From NCBI RefSeq assembly GCF_000699445.3, contig NC_067196.1, positions 26,429,116-26,493,115 on the forward strand: a stretch of 64,000 nt of DNA. The letters are read 5' to 3'. The position numbers were made by a program, and so were the translations under genes. This stretch comes from Schistosoma haematobium. Taxonomy: Eukaryota > Platyhelminthes > Trematoda > Strigeidida > Schistosomatidae. Shown here piece by piece: positions 1 through 24,129 of this stretch (positions are counted from its first letter, which is position 1; each line of letters starts with the position of its first letter). Below the pieces are notes generated by a model, which saw only the letters and a list, made by a program, of their open reading frames with translations, searched no databases and was not told the DNA's origin.

Positions 1-569
1 GATTACAGGACCATGATGCATCATAAACAAGAGATTGTAACATGTGCCTAACTTAGACAAAAAACCGTGATGATGATGTTTAGTAATAACTCATGTTAAT
101 TTGGGAACAGAAAAAGATTTAACAACAGTTAGTAGGCCAAATGGAAGCATACGAATATGAACACATAAAATTCACTCAACTAAAGCCCTTAATAACTACA
201 TTTTATATATAAAAATACTAATCTACCCAGAAAAAATTACTTCTAACGTTTGTCATTTTCATTTATTCATCTCGTTTTAACCATTACTAACTACTTAAAC
301 TGTCAATGTTTGGTCAGTTATTTACATTTAATGGGAAGTGTTCAGTATTATTATGAATCTCCTTAAGATTGTTTATTCACAAACTAATATCTGATTAAAC
401 TGAAAACTGTATATGTTTACGTACCTTCAGAATAATTTAACTTACTGTTATTATTGAAGTTTTGTTTTATTGTTAAAAAATTTCCTTGTTTGATAATAAA
501 GCCATACTTTGTGCAAATAGAATTGTTCATTAAAATCATATCTTTTTCTTCATTATTTTTTCCTCTTAG
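1..569. other. Intron upstream of first visible Porcupine exon
   Basis: No exon, repeat or RNA gene is recognisable here. The stretch ends in a pyrimidine-rich tract and AG at 568-569, the acceptor of the first visible Porcupine exon. Earlier Porcupine exons must lie left of the window. Confidence 0.6.
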
Positions 570-13127
<12,558 letters not shown>

Positions 13128-13163
13128 ATAAATATCGAATAAGCTATGTATTTGTTTGTAGAG

Positions 13164-13169
13164 AATAAA
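13164..13169 (+). terminator. Porcupine polyadenylation signal AATAAA
   Basis: A canonical hexamer 37 bp after the stop codon of the last Porcupine exon. Confidence 0.75.
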
Positions 13170-13664
13170 ACACTTATCTATCACAACTAAACGTATGCAA
13201 AATGTATTTTCTTATCGCTCACTCAGCATGTATTTCTTAATAACAATGAAATGAAAGTTTATTTTGCTTTCAAGTATAAACAACAAAGAAAGGTGTATTA
13301 ACACTGTTGATGAGTTTTGTACATGTACATGATCTCTAATGAATTTAGGTTTTTAAAATCATATAAATTCCTTTCTCTCTGACATTGGTTTAATTAAAGA
13401 ATTGTTATTTAAATAATGTTCTCAAACTACTATTCTCAGACTACTATTTGCCTTGGTTTTATTTTTGTTGAGAAATGTTTTATCGGCTAGTCAAAATGGA
13501 GCCATGTTCATGGGAATTGAATAATATCTTCTAATGTAATAATTATCAATTCAGGAAACTAATTTAGGAAAAAAACTCTGAATAAGGACTAGACAAGCAT
13601 GACATTGATCACCACCCAGTGATCAATCAATTGTGATTACATCTCAGTCCTACAGGAGGTTAGT

Positions 13665-13870
13665 CACGGCTCGGATAGCTCAGTGGTAACGTCTCTGACT
13701 GTGAAGCTGGGTGACACGAGATCGAATCCGCCAGGGAGCACCAGTTCCCTCAAGATTACAGGTACACCTTGCTGACGAGTGCCAAGTAGCACGAAACCCG
13801 GGTCCAGGGTTTCCTGTTGACTACCTCCAACCACCATCTAAATCTGCATAACCTTCCTAAAATAAGTTTG
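13665..13870 (+). mobile_element. tRNA-derived SINE with hammerhead, divergent subfamily
   Basis: It opens with a good A box (tagctcagtggt near 13676) and a B-box-like gatcgaatcc (near 13719), then enters a hammerhead region and a tail. The tRNA-like head differs from the other SINEs in the window, so this is another subfamily or an older copy. It is intergenic, downstream of Porcupine. Confidence 0.75.
13758..13826 (+). ncRNA. Hammerhead ribozyme with intact core boxes
   Basis: CTGACGA (13772-13778) and GAAA (13793-13796) are both intact. Stem II is a perfect 4-bp GTGC/GCAC helix closing a caagta loop. Stem III can form as ACCC/GGGU around ggguccA. Placing the cleavage triplet as GUU satisfies stem III; stem I then pairs poorly, so self-cleavage is doubtful. 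SM-alpha SINEs of schistosomes are known to encode hammerheads. Confidence 0.6.
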
Positions 13871-13879
13871 GAAGTTCAA

Positions 13880-16390
13880 GCATTATTTCATTATCTCAAA
13901 AGTATCCCATTCAGATTATCCAAACAATATCTATATTACTTATTAGTTTCAGTGTGTAGAGGGCTTAAACATCTACCGCTTGCTAGATTTTAAAAGTTTA
14001 CTAATCTTCGATTCCGAACCGAAAGTTTGAAATGTGGTAGCTGCTTTATCTTTAAACTTAGTTTGCATAAATAATGTAGGGGTATATATAAGGTTAGATA
14101 TGATCTTGAGACTCTAGGCACCTCTAATAATTAGTATTGAACTCAGAAACTGAGCAGTTAGGTTAATAAAAACAGGATCAGTCGTTTTCTAGATTTCTCT
14201 TAAAAGTTTTTAAAGACAACTTCTTAGTCAAAGTATTTTTATCACTTGCCTGACTACTGGAGACAGTTTCGAGGAATTATCAAGGTCTAACACTTTTATC
14301 ACATTTTTCAGTTAACTTTACCATTATCTATTAGCAATATGAATCCTGCTTTGTCCATTTCAATTTGGAAAGTTCTTTAGCTACAGTAGCCTTTACACAT
14401 TAGTTCAATCGAAGGGATTTGTATATGGCTGTCTGGTACATTTACGAAGTGAATAACTAGATATCTAAAATCACAACAAGAGAACTTACTATTTGTTAAC
14501 ATTGGATAATTAAGTAGTACTTCTATTTTTTAATGATTTGTAATATTGTTTTAACTTGAAATGTCATAGATTACTCGAAGTCATTAGTTCAATGTCCTCT
14601 AGGAATATCGAACATCCTATACCATTCCATAATGGTTCTCTACATTTATATGTCAAGTTGATTGAATAGTCCGGCGTAATTTCAAATTATTTATCTTTCG
14701 CTTTACAAAACTTACGCCTTGAACATAGTGATATCAAGTAAAACAATAGGCATCACAATTGTAGGGAAATATAAATTGTTCTTAAAGTAGTTACACTTAT
14801 ATATTCTCCATTTTAGTTCATGTTATACGATATTTTTATCTTTGATATGACAAAATTTCATCCCATAGTAGTTTTTAAAGTGGTCTCAGCTACACTAAAT
14901 CCGTTGTAATTATTAATTTGATATAAATAAAATTTAAAAGACTTTCTTCCGTTTTCATTTGTTTTTCTTTGTCTGACCACTAAATGTCATTAGTGTGAGA
15001 TGTCCTTCGGGGAGTTACTTTCAATCAAATCGTATTTTAATTAACATTTTGATCGGACTGTAATCTTATCTAACAGATATTGAACTAACAAAATATTCAG
15101 ACGTTTTCTTATTTGAGAGTTTACTTTTTGCAAGTTGATCATTCATACGCAGAAATTACATGTCAAGGACATGTAAGGAGTCAGTCAGGCACAACATAGA
15201 ACCTGTACGTATGTACATCAATTCAAGTTGCTATACCCCATTTGCACAGAGAGATGAAATTGTCAGACCAAATTCAAGAATAATAGGGGTATTATCAGTA
15301 TCATTGGCAAACTAAATTCGGAAAATCCATTTAACCTAGAGAAAGCTATTCATTCTTAGTTAATTAGTCAAAATCCTTTCTTTGATTGTAACGGTAAAAC
15401 TCTCACTAACTAGTAATTCCATTTAACGATAAAATTATTTTATGCTCTCTCATATATATGCAAAGATACGCTAAACGCTTACTCGTTAAGGTGTAATTAC
15501 GTCGAAGATTAGTTCTTTTTTCGTTCACTGACAATTTTTCTTAAATAATTCAGAGTACTTACATTGCACTGGGTAGTATACAATGATCTATCACAAGTTA
15601 AAGTTGAGGTAAATTTAAATATGATCATCAAATCACTATCTAAAATGCCATTTAAGCAACCAAGTCATTAGTGTTCAGTTAAACAACGTACGATCAAATG
15701 GTGTTTAAAAAACTACTTACAACTCTATTGTGATTCCGAACAGGAATATTTCTAAACCTGTATCAACGGATTTCCGAAACTATTATAGGTTGATTTTCTT
15801 ATTGGAGAACTGATAGAAAACCTTGACAAACTTACAAAATACATGATATTTTAACGGCTAATTTTTCATATCATAATATCGATTCAAGCGTTAAGCAGAT
15901 ACTATTCTAAATAGCATCAAATTCAGTTTCTTTAAACATCTATGTTCAGATTATTTCACCAAACAGTTTTACATACCAAAATGGTCTACGCAAAAATAGA
16001 AATAAAAAACTTGAGTAAACCGGTCTGCGATCTGAAAGCTTACAGTGTTATAACAGTCATTGATTTAGTTAATAACTCATCAAAAACTGTTTGTTTGCTT
16101 TTTTTAGTATGTTTAGATACGTTAAAATTTTCGTAATACATACTAATAGAGTGATTCACATTTCTTAATAGAAACAATTGACTGTCAAATTCGTACTTCA
16201 TAAGAGTTTGTTGATGTTTGGCTTCTAAAATAAAAAAAAGTGTTATCAGTGAGATTTCATTAGCCGTAGTGTTTCTTTTTTATGTATAAACTTGCTCTAG
16301 CTTAGATCAACTGTGAAGTCTACAATCTCCACGAATCCTCATACTAATAATAATCATATGCTCTTTTGTGACTAACTTTAGGATGGAACT
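13880..16390. other. Intergenic, nothing recognised
   Basis: AT-rich unique-looking sequence. No exon with matching splice sites and no repeat family could be supported. Confidence 0.5.
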
Positions 16391-16527
16391 CCTGGAGTTC
16401 TAGTGAGAAGCCGTGACCACTCCGATCCGTGTCGGGTGTGAGGTAGTTATTCACCCCAGACAATAGATAAATAGCTGCTCAAGATCATGGGCCGATTGAA
16501 GTGTGACATGAACTTCGTTGGTTGCCG

Positions 16528-16712
16528 GCTCAGCGGTCTAAGGGTTGAGTGTTCACGCATGAGACTGAAGAACCTGGATTCGAGTTCCGCATGCGGGATC
16601 GTGGATATAAACTTATGAGGAGTCCTACACTAGAACTAAACGTCCGTCCAGTAGTGGTCTAGCTTTGATCGACTTGTGAATTAAACTGTAAAAATACCAC
16701 AAATCCCCATAC
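16528..16712 (+). mobile_element. SM-alpha-like SINE with mutated hammerhead
   Basis: It shows ggctcagcggtctaa (A-box side), the B box ggattcgagttcc (16576-16588), then gggatcgtggata. A mutated hammerhead follows at 16611-16642, where CTGATGAG reads ctTATGAG and GAAAC reads CTAAAC. It ends in the family tail gtccgtccag/tggtctagctttgatcgac. Confidence 0.75.
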
Positions 16713-16799
16713 TGTTATAAATATTTGTTCATTACAGTACTCATAAGTGAAGTGAGAATCCTATTCACAACCTTTAGGACATTATAAACTATTTTACCC

Positions 16800-17590
16800 G
16801 CAATTTTCCGATATGACATCGGTTGGCCTAGGGTCATATCCAGTCCCCTAGGGCAAGAATCAAGGCCAATACACATTGGCAGACCGGTTGAATCGCGGGC
16901 AACAGAACGAACTATGAAAAAGATGCCGAGCCGATATATCTTCTCTCACTGTCAGATCCCAACACTTCACTACCAAGTCTGTGGTCTGACTGAGACCGTG
17001 GCCAGGTAAACCCTCCAGTCAACCTCTCGGTCGAGTTGGACGGGTAAAAGCAGACCTAAATTGGCTCCCTTGGCTAGAAATTTTGGATTCGCCAAGTGAA
17101 TGTGAATCTCTTACTTCATGAATCCACTTCAGAAATGGGCCCGTATTTCATAGATAATCACTAACCTTTCCCAATAAAGTTGTTCTCCAACTTCACCCTT
17201 CGAGTAACCAAATGGGCCCTAGGCGGTGCAAGAAATCCGTCCGGGGTAGGTATGTCTCTACCTGTAAGTTTATACTCAGCCAGTCCTCATGAACAAGGAG
17301 GTTCCGGACGACTCCAGCAAGGGGACTGGGTACACCGAGGCCCCCTTTGAAAGACGGCCAGAGCTATTCCCATATAAACAGAACAAGAAGAGATAATATC
17401 ACTCCCTCATTCCAGCCGATGGCGGAACCCTGAAGCGCACCATCATCTGCGCTACTGGAGATCCACACCAGCAATACATGGCACTCCGTCGAAACCTAAC
17501 TACAGCACAACGTTGCTGGCAGAAACCACGAAGAGGCAGTCGCCAAGCAACCGTGACCCCCAAAAGGCCCACGACGAACCTTAAGAGAAT
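16800..17590. repeat. Unclassified GC-richer insert, about 0.8 kb
   Basis: Base composition rises sharply compared with the flanks. No long frame and no conserved domain can be read on either strand; the two overlapping frames near 17400-17770 look incidental. The texture resembles the untranslated region of a schistosome retroelement but matches none of the elements in this window. Confidence 0.45.
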
Positions 17591-17599
17591 CATAGTTAC

Positions 17600-18720
17600 T
17601 AAATGCCTTTTATTCCTATTTTCAAGATATTGTAAACTCTTCACAACCTTTATAATTATCATACATTGTATATTGGCTGTTTTCAGACTTCCCTTAATTA
17701 CTACCTCACCCACCTTTCCCCATGTTTTTGAACTCTATTCCCAAATGACCTCACACATGTTTTTACACATATAGATCTATAAATAATCATTATTAATAAT
17801 GCTTGTTATTCCGAGTCTTTCCGTTATCAATGTCAATTTCACATTATATCATACCCCAGTGATTCATTTTAATACATATATGGTTGAAAGCGGCTAATGA
17901 GAAGCTGTGAAATACAGTGAATTCATATCATTGTGCATCAACTATTTTTTTGGATTCATCCGGAAAAATAACAAATTATGGAATTACCTTGCAAGTTTTG
18001 AATTAATAATTGGTAAATTTGTAACACTTCTCCAGGTACTTGAAATTGATAACGATGACGAGACCTTATTGTCCGATTTATTTCGAACCATACCTAAACG
18101 TATTACTTTTCTATAGGAAGGATTCTGTTGTTTTTTTGCTGTTTTGAATGAATCTGAAGATATATTTGGTAGACTCTTTTTAATAATCGCATTAGTTGAA
18201 CCCCGTAACTAAATATTATTCAAAAGTAAACGTATATAGAGAGATTTATTTATGTAAAATTTATGGATTAGGAGAGGCATATTTTATTCATCTCTCATTA
18301 CGTCATAGCAGAAACATTTTCATGAACACATGAAACACAGTAATTCAAATTCGACCTCTCTAGTGAGAACCAGATATTAAACCAATAAGAACTTATCAAC
18401 ACATAATATAGAGTGGAATCATTTGAGTAAAATTGGAGAGAATTTAACAGCTTGAAATAGCCTCGTATATTCAGTATAGCCACGTACATCCACTTTTAAC
18501 ATTGATCATCCACAGGTCACCTTGAACAGACATACCACAGTATGATTGAAATATCTTAAACCGAATGGAAACGTTCCATCCAACTTATCGATTTATTACT
18601 GTATGGAGATTATTAAATTTTACCGTTTGCAACACGGACCAGATTTAATCAGATGTTAGTAGCCTACCAGTGACAGTGGAAGAAAGTTTTGTGAAGTGGA
18701 TGAAGTTGGATGTTTTCACT
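17600..18720. other. Intergenic, nothing supported
   Basis: A plus-strand frame at 17907-18116 has an acceptor-like AG inside it but no homology I can recognise and no partner exon. Otherwise nothing. Confidence 0.45.
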
Positions 18721-18724
18721 CAGA

Positions 18725-18860
18725 TGTTGGTTCAGTGGTCTAAAGGTAAAACGTCCACTGCGAGACTTGGAGGTTCCTAGTTAGATCTACAAAGGGATCA
18801 CGGATACACTCCATTATAGAGTCCCATATTAGAGTGAACTAGCTGTCTGACGCCTTCTGC
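18725..18860 (+). mobile_element. SM-alpha-like SINE, strongly decayed
   Basis: The order ggttcagtggtctaa, gaggttcctagttagatc, gggatcacggatacactcc, 'agagtcccatattagagtgaac' tracks the SINE head, B box and hammerhead region of the copy at 16528 with many substitutions. Confidence 0.55.
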
Positions 18861-18869
18861 TCTTTAATG

Positions 18870-20303
18870 ATTATCTAACCAACAAAGTCCACCAATTAAC
18901 TTAGTAATATAATCCAAACATAATTTTCATTATGATGTAGAATTATCTGATGAAGAAACAGAGTAGTCAAGGAGCAATGAACAAGTGTTTTGTTCAACTT
19001 TATGATTTATCACGCCAAGATAGCTCCCGATATCTGAGCAAACTCGGGAGTTTGAGATTTCGCTGCTGTCTTGGCGACTCTAAATAAATTATTCACACCG
19101 TTACAGCGTAGTAAAGAACAAATACATTAAAAGTTACTATATTTGCGATGACCTTAGAAACTGAATGAATGTTTGGAGTTAGTGCATAACTAGCTGCACA
19201 ACGACGAATAGTTAACAGAAACTTGGCTTAAAATTCATATATTTTCTGTTATTCATTTTCAAGAAGTGTGTAAAATGGTGATGAATATCTGCAATACAGA
19301 TACATTAATAAAGAATATTCCTTTTAAAAATTTCTCTTCGAGTTCTTCAGTTGTGCACTAAACTTGGTAATCAAAAGAAATTGTCTACTCTGAGGGAAAC
19401 ACTTTACTAATCGCAGTTTATAACTTCATGATTACCGTTAGAAAAAGTATGTCTCTGTGAATATTGAAATGATTAGCGTCCAGCATATACCTTAAACCGA
19501 TTGTAAAAAAGCGAAACCGTGGAAATATCAGATGAGGTTATTGTAGATGATTGGTGGCCTAACTAAAAATTGATCTTTTTCAGTGTCATCTCTTGCCTTT
19601 CACATAATGGATCAGTACCTCCTATTTGAATACAAAACGTTGTATATTTAACCTTTTTTCATATAATCCATATTAATGGTCCTTCCATTTATTTCTTATC
19701 CATCCCTTTAATTTCACTATGATGTTGCAACATCCACTGATTTACGTCTATCGTGGGACTTATATCAGTTATAACTGATATTTGGGGTAGAAATCAGTAA
19801 GTTGTCCTTTAAGCCGCAGATAGCCCTCTTAAGACGGAGATATTTCCACTACTTAATTAATTTCATGCTATCTAGTACACAATACTTCGATTTATATAAC
19901 TCTTGTAACATTAATCTGATGAGTGTAGTCATTCAACCAACTATAGACGAAATTTCCTCTTTTTTCTACATTATTACAGGTTTTTTATCAAAAGGTCCTA
20001 GAGGTTATGAAAGTTTTACAATATTAGTGCCTAATTCCTAAAATTTTGTCTGAGTGAATCCCAAAAGTAATACATGTTCATTTACTAGGGTTTAATCTGT
20101 TATGAACAGAAGTTCTACCCACCTCTCCAAACCAAACTCACTGGCATATGAACAAATTAATTACTACTCCATGTTGTGAGTATTTGTCGTCAACGGTAGT
20201 CGGTTATAATTAAAGCTTTTGAAGAGAGTTGATAGCATAAACTTTTATGATCAAAACATTATTTAAAAGCATTCAGAACTTCTGCAATCATTATGAAACT
20301 CAC
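18870..20303. other. Probable 3' part of the vasohibin-like gene, exons not resolved
   Basis: The vasohibin gene on the minus strand must continue below 20304, because exon 6 ends at a GT donor. A minus-strand acceptor near 19645 followed by a short frame is possible, but I could not confirm it by homology. Confidence 0.35.
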
Positions 20304-22577
20304 AAATCGCGAATAGTGATCCAAAATGTTGTTTATATCTTTTTTAGTATACCCTTTGTTAAATGGGATAATGATACCCTACAATGTAGAGATATATACC
20401 ATATTATTCCGTTTATTTAATAAAATTTGATTTACCTTCCATTGGATTTTTTCCAACATATACGGTCGATGTGAGATAGGTAGACCAATTTTCACTCTCA
20501 ATAACTTATGATGATGACCATGATATCCTTGAGTGTAATTATTTATTAGTAAAGATAAACTCTAAAAACGAGCATAAGAAATCAATTTACGGTTATTAAA
20601 AACAGTTTATAAAAATATGATAACTTTTATTACTGGGAAGTTAAGCGGTTTATACATCAGATTTTCTCGTCGACTCAACCCCAATGCACCAAATAAACCA
20701 CTGGAGTATATTCCAAGCACGACGTGTCTAAATACTTTACCATTGAATTCAGAAACGAAGGATATTGTAAAACGTTTTAGGTATTCTTGACCTTGTGTGA
20801 GAAAACTTGAAAATGAACATAAAAGTACGTAAAAATCGTTATGTACACAAAAATACATTCACTTACATGGCTAATATTGTTGCCTCTAGACATTTTATAG
20901 GGAGTGAAGCCAACATTATCATTTTTACAACCTCCTCAAGTCTATACAGTCAAAATAACGAACATACATTCGAATAATTTATATTAGGTTTGGTCGAACG
21001 GATTTACCTAACAATAGATGCACCTCGATTTATTTGGAAGAACTGCATTCCAGTATAATTGTATCTATATTTTTGAACAAACAAATAGCTTGTCATAAGA
21101 ATAAACAACAACACAGGTTCATTTGAATAAAACGGAAATTTATGGCACAAGTTGCGAGAGTATGACATGTTTACTTCTAAACTTTTGATTAACATACACT
21201 GAATACACCATTTGAAGTCAGTTTTGTTAACAAACCAATACTGTGTACATACGAATATCATAAAGATCTTACGTCAAGTGGATAATTCTACCATTACATC
21301 CTGATTTCAAGTTGAGGAAGTAGCTGATTGTAAATGCAAGCATTTTGCTAAACATAAAATATCTGTAGAAAATAGAGGTACATATTCCCATACATGTCAT
21401 TTAGCAATGATTAAGTCTGTTAAAAAGAAACAGTTCTTACTAAAATTGTTTGATAAAACTAAACATAACAGGAGTTTGGACGATTATAATTAACTTTGTA
21501 TCCCTCGATCCAAATTTACGTTCAACCTTTGCACATACCATGGAAAGTGTTGAATATAAGAATGAGGAGTTAATATTATGTCTAATAAGGACGTGAAATA
21601 GTATCAGTATATTCCAAAAGTATGTCCAGTAAAACAGCTCAACATCATCACCCTCAGAAAACCTGGGTATTCGTATCATATACCATTTCCAAATGTACCA
21701 TATCGACAAAACATATATTAATATCATGAAATCTAAATGAAAAGTGAGTCATAATCAACTTAAGCCGTGGCACAAATAGAAGTAAGAATGTGTTTCCAAA
21801 CCAGCTCAGTACAAAATCAGTGATGAAGAATTAAAAATGGTTGTGGCAGGACTGATAGAAAGATGAATAGATTAAGAATATAGTTTGAGCAAAAAGAGAA
21901 AACGTGCATGCGTGATAGAATATCTGAGCTAAAGATCTAGAAGATAAATTGCTAATTCAAAATGAGAAATACTCTAAAGGTTGATGTGCAAACGGCCCAA
22001 ACGACAAAGACTTACTAGAGTGACGAACTACCTATGAGAACTTTACTGGTGTCTATTCACCACAAAAATGTTTGTGCCAATTATGTTCAAACATACGAAT
22101 GGATGGATATCCATCCATCTTGTATAAAAACTTCGGAATAATAACCACAATATCAAGCTCAAGAGGAGAAAACACAATTAAGGTACTGAAATATCGAGGT
22201 TCAACCAAAATTACATATTTTTTAAAGCAAGGAGAATATCAAAATAAAACACATTTAAATACATATCAGAACAGAATAAAATAGTCAAAACATCGTACTC
22301 AAGACTGTTGAGGTAATTTTGTACTTTACTTAAAAACATTTCTGCTGTTTCAATTCTATCCACCCTGAATTCGGGAAGCTTTGTAAACATTATGAAGATA
22401 TGAATAATTTACAGGCATTTTGGATATAACGTGATCATGAAAAGATTCATATAGATCGGTGATCTGCTTTTTACAGTCGCTGTTTTGTTTTAAACAGAAA
22501 TCGAACATTGATTTCCAAGTCTCTGCGTTAATAGGAAACCTACTTCTCTTTGTAAGGAAAGGGACATAATCATACAT
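20304..22577 (-). CDS. VASH: Vasohibin-like tubulin carboxypeptidase, 6 exons, 3' end unresolved
   Basis: Vasohibins remove the C-terminal tyrosine of alpha-tubulin, in complex with SVBP. Exons on the minus strand are 22577-22299, 21064-21008, 20941-20867, 20805-20634, 20561-20436 and 20378-20304; all later joins keep phase. Exon 1 has the PINAETW segment; exon 2 YNYTGMQFFQINR; exon 3 LPIKCLEA with the catalytic cysteine. Exon 4 has FRHVVLGIYSSGLFGALGLS, with the His and Ser of the triad, then RRENLMYKP. Exon 5 has LLRVKIGLPIS and EKIQWK. All three triad residues are therefore present. Near 22371 exon 1 needs a one-base shift (ggg read as gg) to pass from RIQ into DRIETAEMFLSKVQ. This is either an assembly indel or a real lesion. 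The start is the first in-frame ATG. Confidence 0.88.
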
Positions 22578-22579
22578 TT

Positions 22580-24125
22580 TGAAAATGTTGTTCTATCATC
22601 ACCATGATTTTAATGACTCAAACAAAGTGACGTGTTTCTTTTAAATCATACAATTATTATATAACAGAGGATTCAAAAAAATGGTTTACAAATATATGTA
22701 TATATATACCTCAAATAGAATTATTGTGTTAGGGAGTTTTAATTGTCAACTAGAATAAAACCTGCTAAGGATGGATGATGAATTGTTTTTTTTCATTCAA
22801 ATAACTTTGTGACAAGCCAGTGTAAACCGATTTATTTCTCTGCGTCCGCTTATTTGCGTTGTGGCCAAACTACAATCCATTATTAGTGTCTAGCAAGGTT
22901 GGTCAAATCAACAGATTTTAATAGTACTTTTACATTCCACAATTTACTGAGTTATCTTAATTGTGTTACCGTGCTAAAATTGGAAAAGTGAGGTTGCTGG
23001 AATCAATGAGATCCTATAAGTCGGCAAAAAGCTATCTGATCTTGGTTATAATCAAGATAAACTAATTAATCAATTAAATATATGAATAACATGTATGAAA
23101 CATAAATAAGCAGAGGTGGCAATCTACAAAGTGAGAGGTATGTGTTATCAATCATAATAATATATGCAAAAATTTATGATGATAAAAGCGATGAGAATAC
23201 TGAGTAAAGCCGCCAGAAATGCAGTAGAGTGAACAACCAATTCTAAGAGATTAAAGATGCCACATGTATCCGAAGTTTGACAACGCTTTTACCAGTAACA
23301 CCTTTATGATCAAAGTATACCAACACACACAAACCATTAGTCGTAAGTGTAGGGACTTGAAAATATATCTGAGACGTTATCGATGTGTCCAGTTTGTACG
23401 AACTCTACCCTGGTGCAGATCGTCGATCTGTCTGGCTCTGACTTTGATGAATCCACATTCGGCTTCACCAAGTGTTATTTTTGTCCATGTTCTCCCCTAG
23501 TGGTGATTCTACTCCCATAATAGCCTGTGACAGTTTATTGAGTGCCTTGACAGTTTGCATTCTGGAGTGCAGATGATTTCTACATAATGCTTCTGTGCTA
23601 TAAGGTGGATGTTATTACAGCCTAGTCGTACTATGTTCCTGTTGTATAAGTACTCGGTTGATTTGTTTGAGCACCAACTATCTCTACCGTTTCTAAACTG
23701 ATAAGAAGATCGTTAGTCCCTTTAGTAGAAAGGCCTAAATAGTATGTCAGGTTCATCTTTGAAACGCGGAATCCACATGATGCCCGTATTTAAGGCTGTA
23801 CATTTCGGTTTTAATGCGACAATCGTGTTTTTATGCGATATAATTTTGTTGTCCTACATCAACAGCAAATCACTCGTCATAACGCATAAGTTCAGCCGGC
23901 TAAGCAAGTTTACTGCAAATTTTGTGACCGTAATCATGCTTGTAAATTAGCATGCCCCACGTAGCTTATGGTCTTTGAGAAGAAATTGTTCTTATAGTTT
24001 CTGAGCGATTGGTCAAAACACAAAGTATTTGATCAACTTCCACTCTCATCTTGTGTCAGACTATCATGTGTAGATATGGACTGGGAGAAGGTAAACATGT
24101 TGACTGTATGACCTGACTTACCTAC
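22580..24125. other. Intergenic, upstream of the vasohibin-like gene
   Basis: No gene supported. A stretch at about 23370-23650 has a slightly higher GC content and looks like part of an old retroelement, but I could not read a domain in it. Confidence 0.4.
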
Positions 24126-24129
24126 TGCT

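Noticed and set aside
454..569. N-terminal part of the open frame leading into the first Porcupine exon as coding
   Set aside because: Homology to Porcupine begins only at 570, right after a good acceptor; the upstream part is intron read-through.
13665..13740. True tRNA gene
   Set aside because: A and B boxes are present, but no proper acceptor stem closes and the unit continues into hammerhead and SINE tail.
17907..18116. Plus-strand exon with frame LEIDNDDETLLSDLF
   Set aside because: No partner exon, no homology recognised, and the acceptor is unremarkable.
21440..21727. Minus-strand 95-codon frame inside the vasohibin intron
   Set aside because: It lies between confirmed exons 1 and 2, has no vasohibin similarity and no matching splice sites.
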